A stretch of 36,461 bases of DNA from Pseudoflavonifractor sp. MSJ-30 (GTDB lineage: Bacteria > Bacillota > Clostridia > Oscillospirales > Oscillospiraceae). Below, piece after piece: positions 15,414-23,466 of this stretch (position 1 is the stretch's first letter; each line of letters opens with the position of its first letter). Below the pieces are notes generated by a model. The model saw only the letters and a list, made by a program, of their open reading frames with translations, made no database searches and was not told the DNA's origin. Made by a program: the position numbers and the translations under genes. The stretch is taken from contig NZ_JAHLPU010000072.1 of assembly GCF_018918045.1 (NCBI RefSeq), positions 1-36,461 on the forward strand, written 5' to 3'.

Positions 15414-16289
15414 TCAGTTCCCCATCAAAATCTGTGCCAGTTTGCTGTCCTTATCCAGAATGACGGTCTTTTCTTTGCCTGTCAGGCTGGCTTTCAGGGC
15501 GTCCAGCGCCCGGGTGAATTCGTAGAATTCCTTTTGATCCTGGGTCTGGTAGGCGCTTGCCAGCATGCGCATGTATTCGCCCTCGCCTTCGGCTTCCAGC
15601 TTGGCGGCTTCGGCCTGTGCGTTGGAGACGATGATGTTCACCTGCTTATCCACATTGTTTCGGATAATGGAGGCTTCGTAATTTCCGTCGGCGGTGTACT
15701 TTTCGGCGATCTGGTTCCGTTCGGAGATCATCCGGTTGTACACGGCGTTCAGGTTGGATTCCGGCAAATCAAACTGCTTGATCTTCACATCCTCCACCCG
15801 GATGCCGTAGGTCTGGGCCAGAGCGTCCACATCTGTGGCGATGGAGTTGTAGATTTCATTCCGCTTGGCTCCGTCCTCCATGTTGACGATGTCCGACTGT
15901 GCCAGAGTGCCCATAACGGTTTTCAGCTCGTTGTAGGTCAGGGCGTCCAGCCGCTGTTCGGCGTTGGAGGTGGTGCCAAGGCGCTGATAAAAGAGCTTGG
16001 GATCGCCGATGGACCAGAGAATGTAGCAGTCTACGGTCATATTCTGCTTGTCGGAGGTGAGAACCTCGGAGGGCGGAATGTCGTAGAGCTGGGTGGCCTT
16101 GGTAAAGTACTTTACGGAGTCCACGAAGGGCAGCTTGAAGTGCAGGCCGGCCTCGCCGGTGGTATCGATGATTTTGGAGAATCGGACGGTGCAGGCATAT
16201 TCATCCTCCCGCACGGTGAAGAAGCAGCCGGATACGAGAATGACGGCCAGAATCACAACGATGATTCCTACAATGGTGCGTTTTTTCAT
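15414..16289 (-). CDS. hflC: HflC, SPFH-family membrane protease regulator
   Basis: HflC forms a membrane ring with HflK that encloses and regulates the FtsH protease. The 291 residues have one N-terminal membrane helix (about 5-24) and a band-7/SPFH domain with VREDEYACTVRFSKI and LHFKLPFVDSV. A helical region follows, with SERNQIAEKYTADG and NAQAEAAKLEAEGEGEYMR, typical of HflC. The helix ends in VSGC at 19-22, which fits a lipobox; most HflC proteins are not lipoproteins, so this may be chance. AAGGAG precedes the ATG by 7 bases. The gene overlaps hflK by four bases (ATGA) and is the last gene of a minus-strand operon. Confidence 0.93.
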   Translation of the reverse strand: MKKRTIVGIIVVILAVILVSGCFFTVREDEYACTVRFSKIIDTTGEAGLHFKLPFVDSVKYFTKATQLYDIPPSEVLTSDKQNMTVDCYILWSIGDPKLFYQRLGTTSNAEQRLDALTYNELKTVMGTLAQSDIVNMEDGAKRNEIYNSIATDVDALAQTYGIRVEDVKIKQFDLPESNLNAVYNRMISERNQIAEKYTADGNYEASIIRNNVDKQVNIIVSNAQAEAAKLEAEGEGEYMRMLASAYQTQDQKEFYEFTRALDALKASLTGKEKTVILDKDSKLAQILMGN

Positions 16290-17284
16290 TTGGTGACTCC
16301 TTCCTCGCTGCCAATCAGAGAATCCAGAGGCAGCAGCATTTGTACGTCACTGCCGTTTCCTGTATTGATGTAGAGCTTGATGCCCGGCAGAATATCGGAA
16401 ATGGCTTCGTAATACATTCTTGTTCTTGTAACTTCGGGGTTCAGAGCGTATTCCTGATACATGGCGTTGAACATGGCCACCTGCTCCGTTGCCTCGTTGA
16501 TCCGCTTTTCCTTCAGATACTGTGCATTCTGGATCAGCTTGTCGGCCTCGGCCTGGGCCTTGGGCAGCTGGGCGTTCTGATAGGCTTTCGCGTCGTTGAT
16601 GACGGTTTCCGCCTGCTGCTTGGCTGTTTCCACATTTTTGAAGGCTTCAATGACCTCCTGTGTGGGGGGTTCCGCATCCTGAATTTTCACATCCACCAGA
16701 GCCAGACCAATGTCATACTGGGTAAGAATGTCGGAAACCAGATTTTTCACCTGCATCTGGATATTCTCCTTGCCGGTGGTCAGGACGGAATCCACGGTGG
16801 AAGAGCCTACCACATTCCGCACCTGACTCTGAACCAGATTCCGGAGAATGGTCTCGGGATCGTTGGAGGAATACAGATACTGAACGGGGTCGGAGACCTT
16901 GTATTCCACAAAGAAATCCACGTTGACGATGTTGTAGTCGCCGGTGATCATGGCGCTGTCCCGGTCGTCCACGGTATAGCCGCTGATGCCGACAGGGTCA
17001 TAGCCCAGGGTGATTTTCTGATAGACGTTTACATCTACCTTTTCAACCTTCTGGATGCCGAAGGGCAGCTTCAGGTGGACGCCGGCGTCTGTGATGTCCG
17101 TTACCTTGCCGAAGGTGGTGACCACGGCCTGCTGCTTGTCGTCCACGGTGTAGTAACAGGTGGATATCAGCACCAGCGCCGCCAGAATGACGACTGCCAG
17201 CGTGGTGATCCGTTTGATTTTCTTCCAGTTCGGCGTTTTCTTTTCTCTGGGCGGCGTCCAGCGATAAGTTCCATTTTCTTCCAT
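16286..17284 (-). CDS. hflK: HflK, SPFH-family membrane protease regulator
   Basis: Partner of HflC, 332 residues. A short polar N-terminus (MEENGTYRWTPPREKK) precedes one membrane helix (about 28-44). The SPFH domain has QQAVVTTFGKVTDI and GVHLKLPFGIQKVEKVDV, and the C-terminal helical arm has ETAKQQAETVINDAKAYQNA. The ATG at 17284 is chosen because AAGGAG lies 8 bases upstream and the protein then has the usual HflK form; a longer frame to 17350 overlaps the preceding gene. The ribosome site overlaps the stop codon of the DUF1836 gene, five bases away. The tail of this gene overlaps hflC. Confidence 0.93.
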   Translation of the reverse strand: MEENGTYRWTPPREKKTPNWKKIKRITTLAVVILAALVLISTCYYTVDDKQQAVVTTFGKVTDITDAGVHLKLPFGIQKVEKVDVNVYQKITLGYDPVGISGYTVDDRDSAMITGDYNIVNVDFFVEYKVSDPVQYLYSSNDPETILRNLVQSQVRNVVGSSTVDSVLTTGKENIQMQVKNLVSDILTQYDIGLALVDVKIQDAEPPTQEVIEAFKNVETAKQQAETVINDAKAYQNAQLPKAQAEADKLIQNAQYLKEKRINEATEQVAMFNAMYQEYALNPEVTRTRMYYEAISDILPGIKLYINTGNGSDVQMLLPLDSLIGSEEGVTK

Positions 17285-17289
17285 GTTTG

Positions 17290-17841
17290 TTACTCCTTTT
17301 CCAAGTTCTTCATAAGCTCCTCTGCCCGATCCCGGAGAAACCCGGCGCACCAGGCATAGAGCATGATCTGCAATGTCTTTTGGATGCGTTCATTGGCGCC
17401 GGGAATCCGTTCGGGGAGATCCTTTACACTTTTCTCGATTCCTTCTTCCAGTGTTCCGCTGCGGCCATAGACCTGGGCTGCCAGGCTAATAAGCAGGAAA
17501 TACAGCTCCGCGTCGTCAATCAGGTCGTCCCCTTCCTGATCCAGCCGGCCATTGACGAAACCCAGAAGATCGCAGACGTTTTCAATGGGCATGCTTTTGC
17601 GAAGCAAATTGATGGTCAGAATGCGGCAGAGTTGATTTAAGGTGTATTTCTTCCCCTGGGGATTGGAAAGGTATTTCCTGCGGACCCAGTTCTGAACCAT
17701 GTACGGCTCCAACCCGGAGATGGCGGAAACCTGACTCAGGGTGATTTCTCCCGCCAGAAAGAATGCGCTGAAGGTTTCTCTTATTTTTCCGGCGTCCTCG
17801 GTTCTGCTTTGAATGACCGTGCCCGGTATTGTCCACTGCAT
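17290..17841 (-). CDS. DUF1836 putative DNA-binding regulator
   Basis: A 183-residue protein matching the DUF1836 family, which has a MerR-like helix-turn-helix. Family features are ITLSQVSAISGLEPYMVQNW (about 33-52), the wing KYLSNPQGKKYTLNQLCRIL, and a helical C-terminal half that may bind a partner or ligand. Its target is not known. AAAGGAG lies 8 bases before the ATG at 17841. It is the first gene of the operon with hflK and hflC, so it may adjust membrane protein quality control, or simply regulate its own operon. Repeats within and upstream of the promoter could be its binding sites. Confidence 0.8.
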   Translation of the reverse strand: MQWTIPGTVIQSRTEDAGKIRETFSAFFLAGEITLSQVSAISGLEPYMVQNWVRRKYLSNPQGKKYTLNQLCRILTINLLRKSMPIENVCDLLGFVNGRLDQEGDDLIDDAELYFLLISLAAQVYGRSGTLEEGIEKSVKDLPERIPGANERIQKTLQIMLYAWCAGFLRDRAEELMKNLEKE

Positions 17842-17873
17842 GGGGGATGCTCCTTTCTTTTGAATGTAACTGG

Positions 17874-17928
17874 ATTATAACATACAATCACAAGATTGTC
17901 AATAGTAATTATATGATTCAATCACAAG
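17874..17928 (-). promoter_or_regulatory. Consensus promoter of the DUF1836-hflKC operon with repeat operators
   Basis: On the minus strand TTGACA (17897-17902) and TATAAT (17874-17879) are both perfect and exactly 17 bases apart. The plus-strand decamer CAATCACAAG occurs at 17885-17894, within the spacer, and again at 17919-17928, just upstream of the -35. The first copy is also half of an inverted repeat CAATC-ACAA-GATTG (17885-17898). Such a strong promoter would need restraint, and the repeats are good operator candidates. Confidence 0.75.
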
Positions 17929-18022
17929 TGTCCAGTCAGAGTTTTATATAGTAGGAAAAGGTCTGTGTAGCATTCCAATGGATCCGGATCTGTTTACTAA
18001 CCGTGTCCGCATGTAATTTCGG

Positions 18023-18291
18023 CCTCGGGTCGATGTGGGCATCTGCCCCTACAAAATATAATCGGTATTCCTAACGTAGCGCAATGCCCACATCGCCCCG
18101 TGGGTGTAGCATCAAAACGGCCCGAAAAAACCAACGAACCCCTTCCGGCGTCATTCCGGTCCGTTGAATCCTTCGTTCTCTAAAAATCAACCGTATTCTC
18201 AACGTAGGGGGCGATACCCACATCGCCCCGCGGGTGCGTCTCCGAATCGGCCAAAAAAAACCAACGTTCCCCTTCCGGCATCTTTCCGGGC
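18023..18291. repeat. Decayed family B repeats, two tandem 128-bp units
   Basis: Three family B palindromes lie in this 600-base gap: CGGGTCGATGTGGGCATC near 18025, CGCAATGCCCACATCG near 18080, and GCGATACCCACATCGCCCC at about 18211. The second and third begin similar units about 128 bp apart, each continuing with a poly-A segment, CCAACG and CCCCTTCCGGC. They are more diverged than the array at 25.5 kb. No gene is visible here. Confidence 0.55.
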
Positions 18292-18377
18292 TAATGAAAG
18301 CACCGGCCTCTGCAATCTGTAATTTGGTATTTTCCGTTATTGTTTTCTATACAATCGCATATTTTTCATTTTCCCTC

Positions 18378-18406
18378 TTTACGAATAGGGTAAACTGTTG
18401 TAAAAT
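18378..18406 (+). promoter_or_regulatory. Likely promoter of the zinc-ribbon/par operon
   Basis: TTTACG (18378-18383), a 17-base spacer and TAAAAT (18401-18406) precede the zinc-ribbon gene by 34 bases. The match is moderate. Confidence 0.5.
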
Positions 18407-18440
18407 AGAATGAACTGGTACAGGAAAGGAGGAAACGTGA

Positions 18441-18803
18441 ATGAAATGTCTTCGCTGTGGGGTTGAAATTCCGGATGGGGAGAGCTTTTGCGCTAATTGT
18501 CTGGAATATATGGAGAAGGAACCCATTCCAGCGGATGTTCATGTCATGCTGCCAAAGCCTTCAGCTCCCCGCAGAACAACGGTATGGAAGCAGAATTTAT
18601 CCGCGGACGAAAAACTTGCCGTTGCCAACGTCCGGCTGCGCCGGGCCAGAATTGCGATTGCTGTGCTTTTGCTCCTGGTTGCCGCGCTGAGCTGTTTGAC
18701 GGCCTGGCTGTTCCTGCGGGAGCGGGGTCCGGCACTTGGGCAGAATTATTCCACGGTCTCCCCCACTGCCGCGTCCGGAACACTGCCCACCGAATCACAA
18801 TGA
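18441..18803 (+). CDS. Zinc-ribbon single-pass membrane protein
   Basis: A 120-residue protein I do not recognise beyond its parts. Residues 3-20 form a zinc ribbon, CLRCGVEIPDGESFCANC, with two CxxC pairs. A charged middle follows (about 40-70), then one membrane helix (about 70-91) and a Ser/Thr-rich tail of some 30 residues. AAAGGAGG lies about 8 bases before the ATG. It is the first gene of the apparent parA-parB-serS transcript, and the two parS sites begin two bases after its stop codon. A link between membrane and segregation machinery is possible but unproven. Confidence 0.7.
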   Translation: MKCLRCGVEIPDGESFCANCLEYMEKEPIPADVHVMLPKPSAPRRTTVWKQNLSADEKLAVANVRLRRARIAIAVLLLLVAALSCLTAWLFLRERGPALGQNYSTVSPTAASGTLPTESQ

Positions 18804-18804
18804 T

Positions 18805-18820
18805 TGTTTCACGTGAAACA
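18805..18820. promoter_or_regulatory. parS: parS centromere site 1
   Basis: TGTTTCACGTGAAACA, an exact copy of the bacterial parS consensus bound by ParB. The palindrome extends one further base each side (18804-18821). It lies between the zinc-ribbon gene and parA. Confidence 0.95.
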
Positions 18821-18842
18821 ATGGATTTGGCCGCAAGCGGGA

Positions 18843-18858
18843 TGTTTCACGTGAAACA
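18843..18858. promoter_or_regulatory. parS: parS centromere site 2
   Basis: A second exact TGTTTCACGTGAAACA, 38 bp from the first from start to start. The palindrome extends one base each side (18842-18859). Two sites so close, about 13 kb from the origin, form the likely ParB loading zone. Confidence 0.95.
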
Positions 18859-18898
18859 TTCCGGCAGTGCAGAGAGAAAAGAATGAGAGGAGCGAAAA

Positions 18899-19654
18899 AT
18901 GGGAAAAATAATAGCCATTGTCAACCAGAAGGGCGGCGTTGGAAAAACAACGACGGCGGTGAACCTGTCGGCGGCGCTGACAGACCTGGGAAAGAAGGTT
19001 CTGCTCTGCGATTTTGACCCCCAGGCCAACGCAACCTCCGGCATGGGCGTGGACAAGCGGAAAATCAAATATTCCTCTTATGATGTGACCATAAACGGCG
19101 TCAGCATTGAAAGCGCGATCGTACAGACAAAATTTGGAGATGTGCTTCCCTCCTCCGCGGACCTGGCAGGCGCCGGCGTGGAGCTGATCGGCTCAGACGA
19201 CCGGGAACACCAGCTGAAGGCAGCCCTTTCCACTGTGAAGGATTTGTACGACGTGATTTTTATCGACTGCCCGCCCTCTTTGGAACTGCTGACGCTGAAT
19301 GCCCTCTGCGCGGCGGACGGAATTCTGGTGCCCGTGCAATGTGAGTATTACGCGCTGGAAGGGTTAAGCGACCTGATGGCAACCCTGCGGACGGTAAAGC
19401 GGAAGCTGAATCCCAAACTGGAGATTTTCTGCGTGGTGCTGACCATGTACGACGGCCGCACCAACTTCTCCGCACAGGTGGCACAGGAGGTCCGCAGACA
19501 CTTCCCCGGTAAGGTGCTGACTAGCGTAGTTCCGAGAAATGTGCGCCTGGCGGAAGCGCCGAGCCACGGTCTGCCTGTGACGGTCTATGACAAATACAGC
19601 CGCGGCGCCACGGCATACCGGGATATGGCGGAAGAAGTGGCAAAAAAGCTGTAA
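18899..19654 (+). CDS. parA: Chromosome partitioning ATPase ParA (Soj)
   Basis: ParA is an ATP-switched protein that binds DNA without sequence preference and, with ParB, moves origins apart; its relative Soj also regulates DnaA. The 251 residues show the deviant Walker A KGGVGKTTT near residue 11, the Walker A' region CDFDPQANAT and the Walker B FIDCPP. The short length without an N-terminal helix-turn-helix marks the chromosomal Soj type. GAGAGGAG precedes the ATG. It lies directly after the two parS sites and 15 bases before parB. Confidence 0.95.
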   Translation: MGKIIAIVNQKGGVGKTTTAVNLSAALTDLGKKVLLCDFDPQANATSGMGVDKRKIKYSSYDVTINGVSIESAIVQTKFGDVLPSSADLAGAGVELIGSDDREHQLKAALSTVKDLYDVIFIDCPPSLELLTLNALCAADGILVPVQCEYYALEGLSDLMATLRTVKRKLNPKLEIFCVVLTMYDGRTNFSAQVAQEVRRHFPGKVLTSVVPRNVRLAEAPSHGLPVTVYDKYSRGATAYRDMAEEVAKKL

Positions 19655-19669
19655 TGAAAGGATGATTCC

Positions 19670-20530
19670 ATGGCATCACAAAAGGGCCTCGGCCGAGGTC
19701 TTGGGGCATTGCTGGGTGACTTTTCAGAAGAGCCGGAAGAGAAAAACGGACTGAAAACACTCCCCCTGCATAAAATCGAACCAAATCCCAACCAGCCCCG
19801 GCGGGATTTTGACGATGAAGAGCTGGAAGCGCTGGCGGAATCCATCCGGCAGCACGGCATCATCCAGCCCCTGACCGTCCGGGAAATGCCCAACGGGTAC
19901 TATCAGATCATTGCCGGTGAGCGCCGCTGGCGCGCGTCCCGTCTGGCGGAACTGGATGAGGTGCCTGTAGTCATTATGGAGGCGGACGACCGGAAGGCCA
20001 TGGAGCTGGCCCTGATTGAAAATCTGCAGCGGCAGGATCTGAACCCGGTTGAAGAGGCACAGGGCTATGACGCACTGATCAATCGGTACGGCATGACGCA
20101 GGAAGAAGCCGCGGAACGGGTTGGAAAATCCCGCCCCGCCGTGGCAAATGCTCTGCGGCTGCTGTCTCTGAGCCAGCCGGTGCTGGAAAAGCTGAAGAGC
20201 GGCGAACTGACAGCCGGACACGCCAGAGCCATTTTGCAGCTGAAAACCGAGAAAAAGCAGCTGGAGGCAGCACAGAAGATCACCGCTCTGGGACTTTCCG
20301 TCCGGCAGGCGGAGCTGCTGTGCAAAAACATGGGGCAGGAGCCGCCCAAGAAAAAAGAAATCGTGCTGGAAGTGGACTATGTGGCCGAGTGTGAGCGAAA
20401 TCTGAGCAAGCACCTGGGCCGGGGCGTGAAAATCGTCAACGGCAAACGCAAGGGCCGCTTCGAGCTGGAATTCTACGGCCAGGAGGATCTACAGAACCTG
20501 CTGGACGCATTGATGAAGTTACAGAAATAA
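19670..20530 (+). CDS. parB: Chromosome partitioning protein ParB (Spo0J)
   Basis: ParB binds parS and spreads as a CTP-driven clamp. The N-terminus reads KGLGRGLGALLGDF, the usual ParA-stimulating motif. The CTP-binding region has the GERRWRAS box after YYQIIA, and ENLQRQDLNPVEEAQGY. The helix-turn-helix (about 135-165, MTQEEAAERVGKSRPAVANA) reads parS. The C-terminal part forms the dimer. Its 286 residues are a normal Spo0J length. AAAGGATG lies about 7 bases upstream. It probably shares a transcript with parA and serS. Confidence 0.95.
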   Translation: MASQKGLGRGLGALLGDFSEEPEEKNGLKTLPLHKIEPNPNQPRRDFDDEELEALAESIRQHGIIQPLTVREMPNGYYQIIAGERRWRASRLAELDEVPVVIMEADDRKAMELALIENLQRQDLNPVEEAQGYDALINRYGMTQEEAAERVGKSRPAVANALRLLSLSQPVLEKLKSGELTAGHARAILQLKTEKKQLEAAQKITALGLSVRQAELLCKNMGQEPPKKKEIVLEVDYVAECERNLSKHLGRGVKIVNGKRKGRFELEFYGQEDLQNLLDALMKLQK

Positions 20531-20545
20531 GAGAGGTACAATGCA

Positions 20546-21874
20546 ATGATTGATATCAAACGAATCAAGGAAAACCCCGATGCCATTAAGGCCGGTATGA
20601 AGGCCAAGGAAGTGGACTGCGACGCAACCATTGACCGCATTCTGGAGCTGGACGTTCAGGTCCGTGGACTGAAGACCCATACCGAGACAAAGACCGCTGA
20701 AAAGAACAAGCTGGCCAAGGAAAACGGCAAACTTTTCGGCCAGAAGAAGGGCGCCGAGAAAAAGGGCGAGGATACCTCTGCTCTGGAAGCCCAGATCAAG
20801 GCAAACATGGACGCCTCCGTGAAGATCGATGAGGAAATCGCTGAGGACAAGCAGAAGCTGAAGGTTCTGGACGATGAGCTGACCACTTGCATGCTGTCCC
20901 TGCCCAACATGCCTGACCCCGATCTGCTGCCCGGCGGCAAGGAGAACAACCAGCCCCTGCGCTATATCGGCGAGAAGCACTCTTTCGACTTTGAGCCCAA
21001 GCACCATGTGGATCTGTGCCAGAATCTGGGACTGATCGACTATGAGCGGGGCGTGAAGCTGGCAGGCGCAGGCAACTGGATCTATACGGACCGCGGCGCA
21101 CGGCTGGAATGGGCGCTGCTGAACTACTTCATCGACTGCCACATTGCGGACGGGTATGAAATGATCCTGCCGCCCCACATGCTGGAGTACCAGTGCGGCC
21201 TGACCGCGGGACAGTTCCCCAAGTTCGCCGACGAGGTCTATAAGATCGCCAACCCCACGGACGATCGGGTTCACTATATGCTGCCCACCGCCGAAGCAGC
21301 CCTGGCGTCCATTTACCGGGACGAAATTCTCACGGAAGCAGATCTGCCTAAGAAGTTCTTTGCCTATACCCCCTGCTTCCGCCGGGAGGCCGGTTCTCAC
21401 CGGGCCGACGAGCGGGGTATGGTCCGGGGCCATCAGTTCAACAAGGTGGAAATGTTCCAGTACACCACTCCCGAGGGGTCTGACGAGGCCTTTGAGGAGC
21501 TGGTACACAAGGCCGAAAAGCTGGTGTCCGGTCTGGGCCTGCACTTCCGTACCGTGAAGCTGGCGGCGGGCGACTGCTCCGCCTCCATGGCCAGAACCTA
21601 TGACATCGAAATCCTGATTCCCTCCATGAACGGCTATAAGGAAGTCTCCTCCGTGTCCAATGCCCGGGATTATCAGGCCCGCCGGGGCAACATCCGCTTC
21701 CGCCGGGCGGACGGCAAGATCGAGTACGTCCACACCCTGAACGGCTCCGGTCTGGCCACATCCCGTATCTTCCCCGCCATCGTGGAGCAGAACCAGCGGG
21801 CCGACGGCTCCGTGGTCATCCCCGAGGCACTGCGCAAATACATGGGCGGCATGGAAGTCATCGAGAAGAAATAA
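20546..21874 (+). CDS. serS: Seryl-tRNA synthetase
   Basis: Charges tRNA-Ser with serine. The 442 residues begin with the long antiparallel coiled coil (about 30-115) that grips the tRNA. It is followed by the class II catalytic core: PTAEAALASIYRDEIL, motif 2 FRREAGSHRADERGMVRGHQ and motif 3 NGSGLATSRIFPAIVEQNQ. It is slightly longer than the Bacillus subtilis enzyme (425). It starts 15 bases after parB with GAGAGG upstream, so no room is left for a T-box leader; expression probably comes from the par operon. An ATG five bases earlier is out of frame. Confidence 0.96.
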   Translation: MIDIKRIKENPDAIKAGMKAKEVDCDATIDRILELDVQVRGLKTHTETKTAEKNKLAKENGKLFGQKKGAEKKGEDTSALEAQIKANMDASVKIDEEIAEDKQKLKVLDDELTTCMLSLPNMPDPDLLPGGKENNQPLRYIGEKHSFDFEPKHHVDLCQNLGLIDYERGVKLAGAGNWIYTDRGARLEWALLNYFIDCHIADGYEMILPPHMLEYQCGLTAGQFPKFADEVYKIANPTDDRVHYMLPTAEAALASIYRDEILTEADLPKKFFAYTPCFRREAGSHRADERGMVRGHQFNKVEMFQYTTPEGSDEAFEELVHKAEKLVSGLGLHFRTVKLAAGDCSASMARTYDIEILIPSMNGYKEVSSVSNARDYQARRGNIRFRRADGKIEYVHTLNGSGLATSRIFPAIVEQNQRADGSVVIPEALRKYMGGMEVIEKK

Positions 21875-21880
21875 GAACAT

Positions 21881-21911
21881 CACAAACCTTCCCCCTCGGG
21901 GAAGGTTTGTG
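21881..21911. terminator. 14-bp hairpin between serS and mscL
   Basis: CACAAACCTTCCCC (21881-21894) pairs perfectly with GGGGAAGGTTTGTG (21898-21911) around CTC. It starts 6 bases after the serS stop. There is no T-run, so it may only weaken read-through into mscL or protect the serS mRNA end. Confidence 0.55.
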
Positions 21912-21939
21912 TGCGTTCATGAAAGAAAGGAAAAACCTC

Positions 21940-22404
21940 ATGGACAAAATCAAGAAACCCAAATGGTGGGATGAATTCACGGTCTTTGCCATCAAGGGAA
22001 ACGCCATGGCGCTGGCTGTCGGTACCATTATCGGCGCGGCCTTCTCCACCATTACCAAAAGCCTGACCGACGACATCATCATGCCCATTGTCTCTGTCTT
22101 TATCGGCGGTGTGGATTTTTCCGAAATGAAGCTGGAGCTTCCACGTCTGTTTGCGGAAAAGTATGACGACGCGGGCAATATCATCAAAAACACCCTGAAC
22201 TACGGCAACTTCATCTCCGCCGTCATCAATTTCCTGATTCTGGCCCTTGTTGTCTTCTTTATAGTAAAGGGACTGAATAAGATCACGGAGCTTGGCAAAA
22301 AGAAGGAAGAAGAAGCCAAGGCGGAAGAGCCTGCCAAAGAGCCGGAACCCACAAAGGAAGAGCTGCTGCTCACCGAGATCCGGGATCTGCTGAAGGAAAA
22401 ATGA
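21940..22404 (+). CDS. mscL: Large-conductance mechanosensitive channel MscL
   Basis: MscL opens under membrane tension to release solutes during osmotic downshock. The first helix region reads FAIKGNAMALAVGTIIGAAF, then the DDIIMP turn, as in the family. A second helix (NFISAVINFLILALVVFFIV) and a charged C-terminal helix follow. The 154 residues are normal. The start at 21940 is chosen because GAAAGG lies 9 bases upstream; in-frame starts at 21907 and 21919 lack a ribosome site. Confidence 0.94.
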   Translation: MDKIKKPKWWDEFTVFAIKGNAMALAVGTIIGAAFSTITKSLTDDIIMPIVSVFIGGVDFSEMKLELPRLFAEKYDDAGNIIKNTLNYGNFISAVINFLILALVVFFIVKGLNKITELGKKKEEEAKAEEPAKEPEPTKEELLLTEIRDLLKEK

Positions 22405-22408
22405 TTTT

Positions 22409-22438
22409 AATCCACAGGAAGTTCACTTCCTGTGGATT
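22409..22438. terminator. Terminator-like hairpin after mscL
   Basis: AATCCACAGGAAG (22409-22421) pairs with CTTCCTGTGGATT (22426-22438), a perfect 13-bp stem with loop TTCA, starting 4 bases after the mscL stop. The following bases (CTTAATAAG) are only weakly T-rich. Confidence 0.65.
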
Positions 22439-22453
22439 CTTAATAAGAATTGT

Positions 22454-22482
22454 TTGACAAACGCGGTCAGAAAGCCTATAAT
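22454..22482 (+). promoter_or_regulatory. Consensus promoter of nfnAB
   Basis: TTGACA (22454-22459) and TATAAT (22477-22482) are both perfect with a 17-base spacer. The transcript would have a leader of about 108 bases before nfnA. Confidence 0.8.
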
Positions 22483-22540
22483 AAGTACAATGGGAGCGAA
22501 TGGGGCATGGATCGGGCCGCGGCGCTTTCAATGTATGCAG

Positions 22541-22560
22541 AATGCCGGTTTTCCGGCATT
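22541..22560 (+). promoter_or_regulatory. Hairpin in the nfnAB leader
   Basis: AATGCCGG-TTTT-CCGGCATT forms an 8-bp stem 37 bases before the start codon. No known riboswitch pattern is visible in the leader. The hairpin could affect mRNA stability or ribosome access. Confidence 0.4.
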
Positions 22561-22597
22561 TATGATTCCATAAATTGAAAAAAGGATGGATCAGGTT

Positions 22598-23452
22598 ATG
22601 TACAAAATCGTGCGTAAGAAAGAGCTGAATGATTCCGTCACCCTGATGGAGATCGAGGCCCCCTTTGTTGCCAAAAAGGCAAAGGCCGGGCAGTTCATCA
22701 TCTTCCGGATTGACGAGAAGAGCGAGCGCGTGCCTCTGACCATTGCCGGCTACGACCGGGAAAAGGGCACCGTCAGCATTATTTTCCAGAAGGTGGGCTT
22801 CTCCACCAAGGCGCTGGGCGCTCTGAACGAGGGCGACTATATCCGGGACTTTGTGGGTCCTCTGGGCAAGCCCACGGATGTGGAAGGCAAAAAGCGGGTC
22901 TGTGTGGTCGGCGGCGGCGTTGGCTGCGCCATTGCTCTGCCTGCAGCCGTGGCCTTCAAGGAGGCCGGCGCGGAGGTCGATGTGATTATCGGCTTCCGGA
23001 ACAAGGATATCGTCATTCTGGAGGACGAGTTCCGGGCCTGTGCCGATCATCTGTATCTGATGACCGATGACGGCTCCTATGGCGAAAAGGGCTTCGGCAC
23101 CGTCAAGCTCCAGGCTCTGCTGGAGAGCGGCGTCAAGTATGACGAGGTTCTGGCCATCGGCCCCGTGCCCATGATGAAGTTCGTCTGCAAGACCACCGAA
23201 CCCTTCGGCGTACACACCATGGTGTCCCTGAACCCCATTATGGTGGACGGTACCGGTATGTGCGGCGGCTGCCGGGTTACCGTTGGCGGCGAGACCAAGT
23301 TCGCCTGCGTGGACGGCCCCGAGTTTGACGGCCACAAGGTGGATTACGAAGAGCTCATGAGCCGGAACGGTACTTACCGGGAGCGGGAAGCCGAAGTCGC
23401 CAGAGACCATGTCTGCCGTATGGAAGCCATGGGCAAGGCACTGATCAAGTAA
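22598..23452 (+). CDS. nfnA: NfnA-type ferredoxin-NADP+ reductase subunit
   Basis: Small subunit of the NADH-dependent reduced ferredoxin:NADP+ oxidoreductase (NfnAB), which couples NADH and ferredoxin to make NADPH by flavin electron bifurcation. The 284 residues have an FAD domain (about 1-95) with RVPLTIAGYD, an NAD domain with VVGGGVGCAIALP, and a C-terminal [2Fe-2S] site: DGTGMCGGCRVTVGGETKFA ending in CVDGPEFDGH. The ATG at 22598 is preferred to the one at 22586, which would sit directly on the AAAAAAGG ribosome site. The gene lies 14 bases before nfnB. SudB of sulfide dehydrogenase is a close relative and cannot be excluded. Confidence 0.88.
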   Translation: MYKIVRKKELNDSVTLMEIEAPFVAKKAKAGQFIIFRIDEKSERVPLTIAGYDREKGTVSIIFQKVGFSTKALGALNEGDYIRDFVGPLGKPTDVEGKKRVCVVGGGVGCAIALPAAVAFKEAGAEVDVIIGFRNKDIVILEDEFRACADHLYLMTDDGSYGEKGFGTVKLQALLESGVKYDEVLAIGPVPMMKFVCKTTEPFGVHTMVSLNPIMVDGTGMCGGCRVTVGGETKFACVDGPEFDGHKVDYEELMSRNGTYREREAEVARDHVCRMEAMGKALIK

Positions 23453-23466
23453 GGGAGGAAACAGAA

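Noticed and set aside
20531..20545. T-box leader before serS
   Set aside because: Only 15 bases separate parB and serS, and no T-box motif is present.
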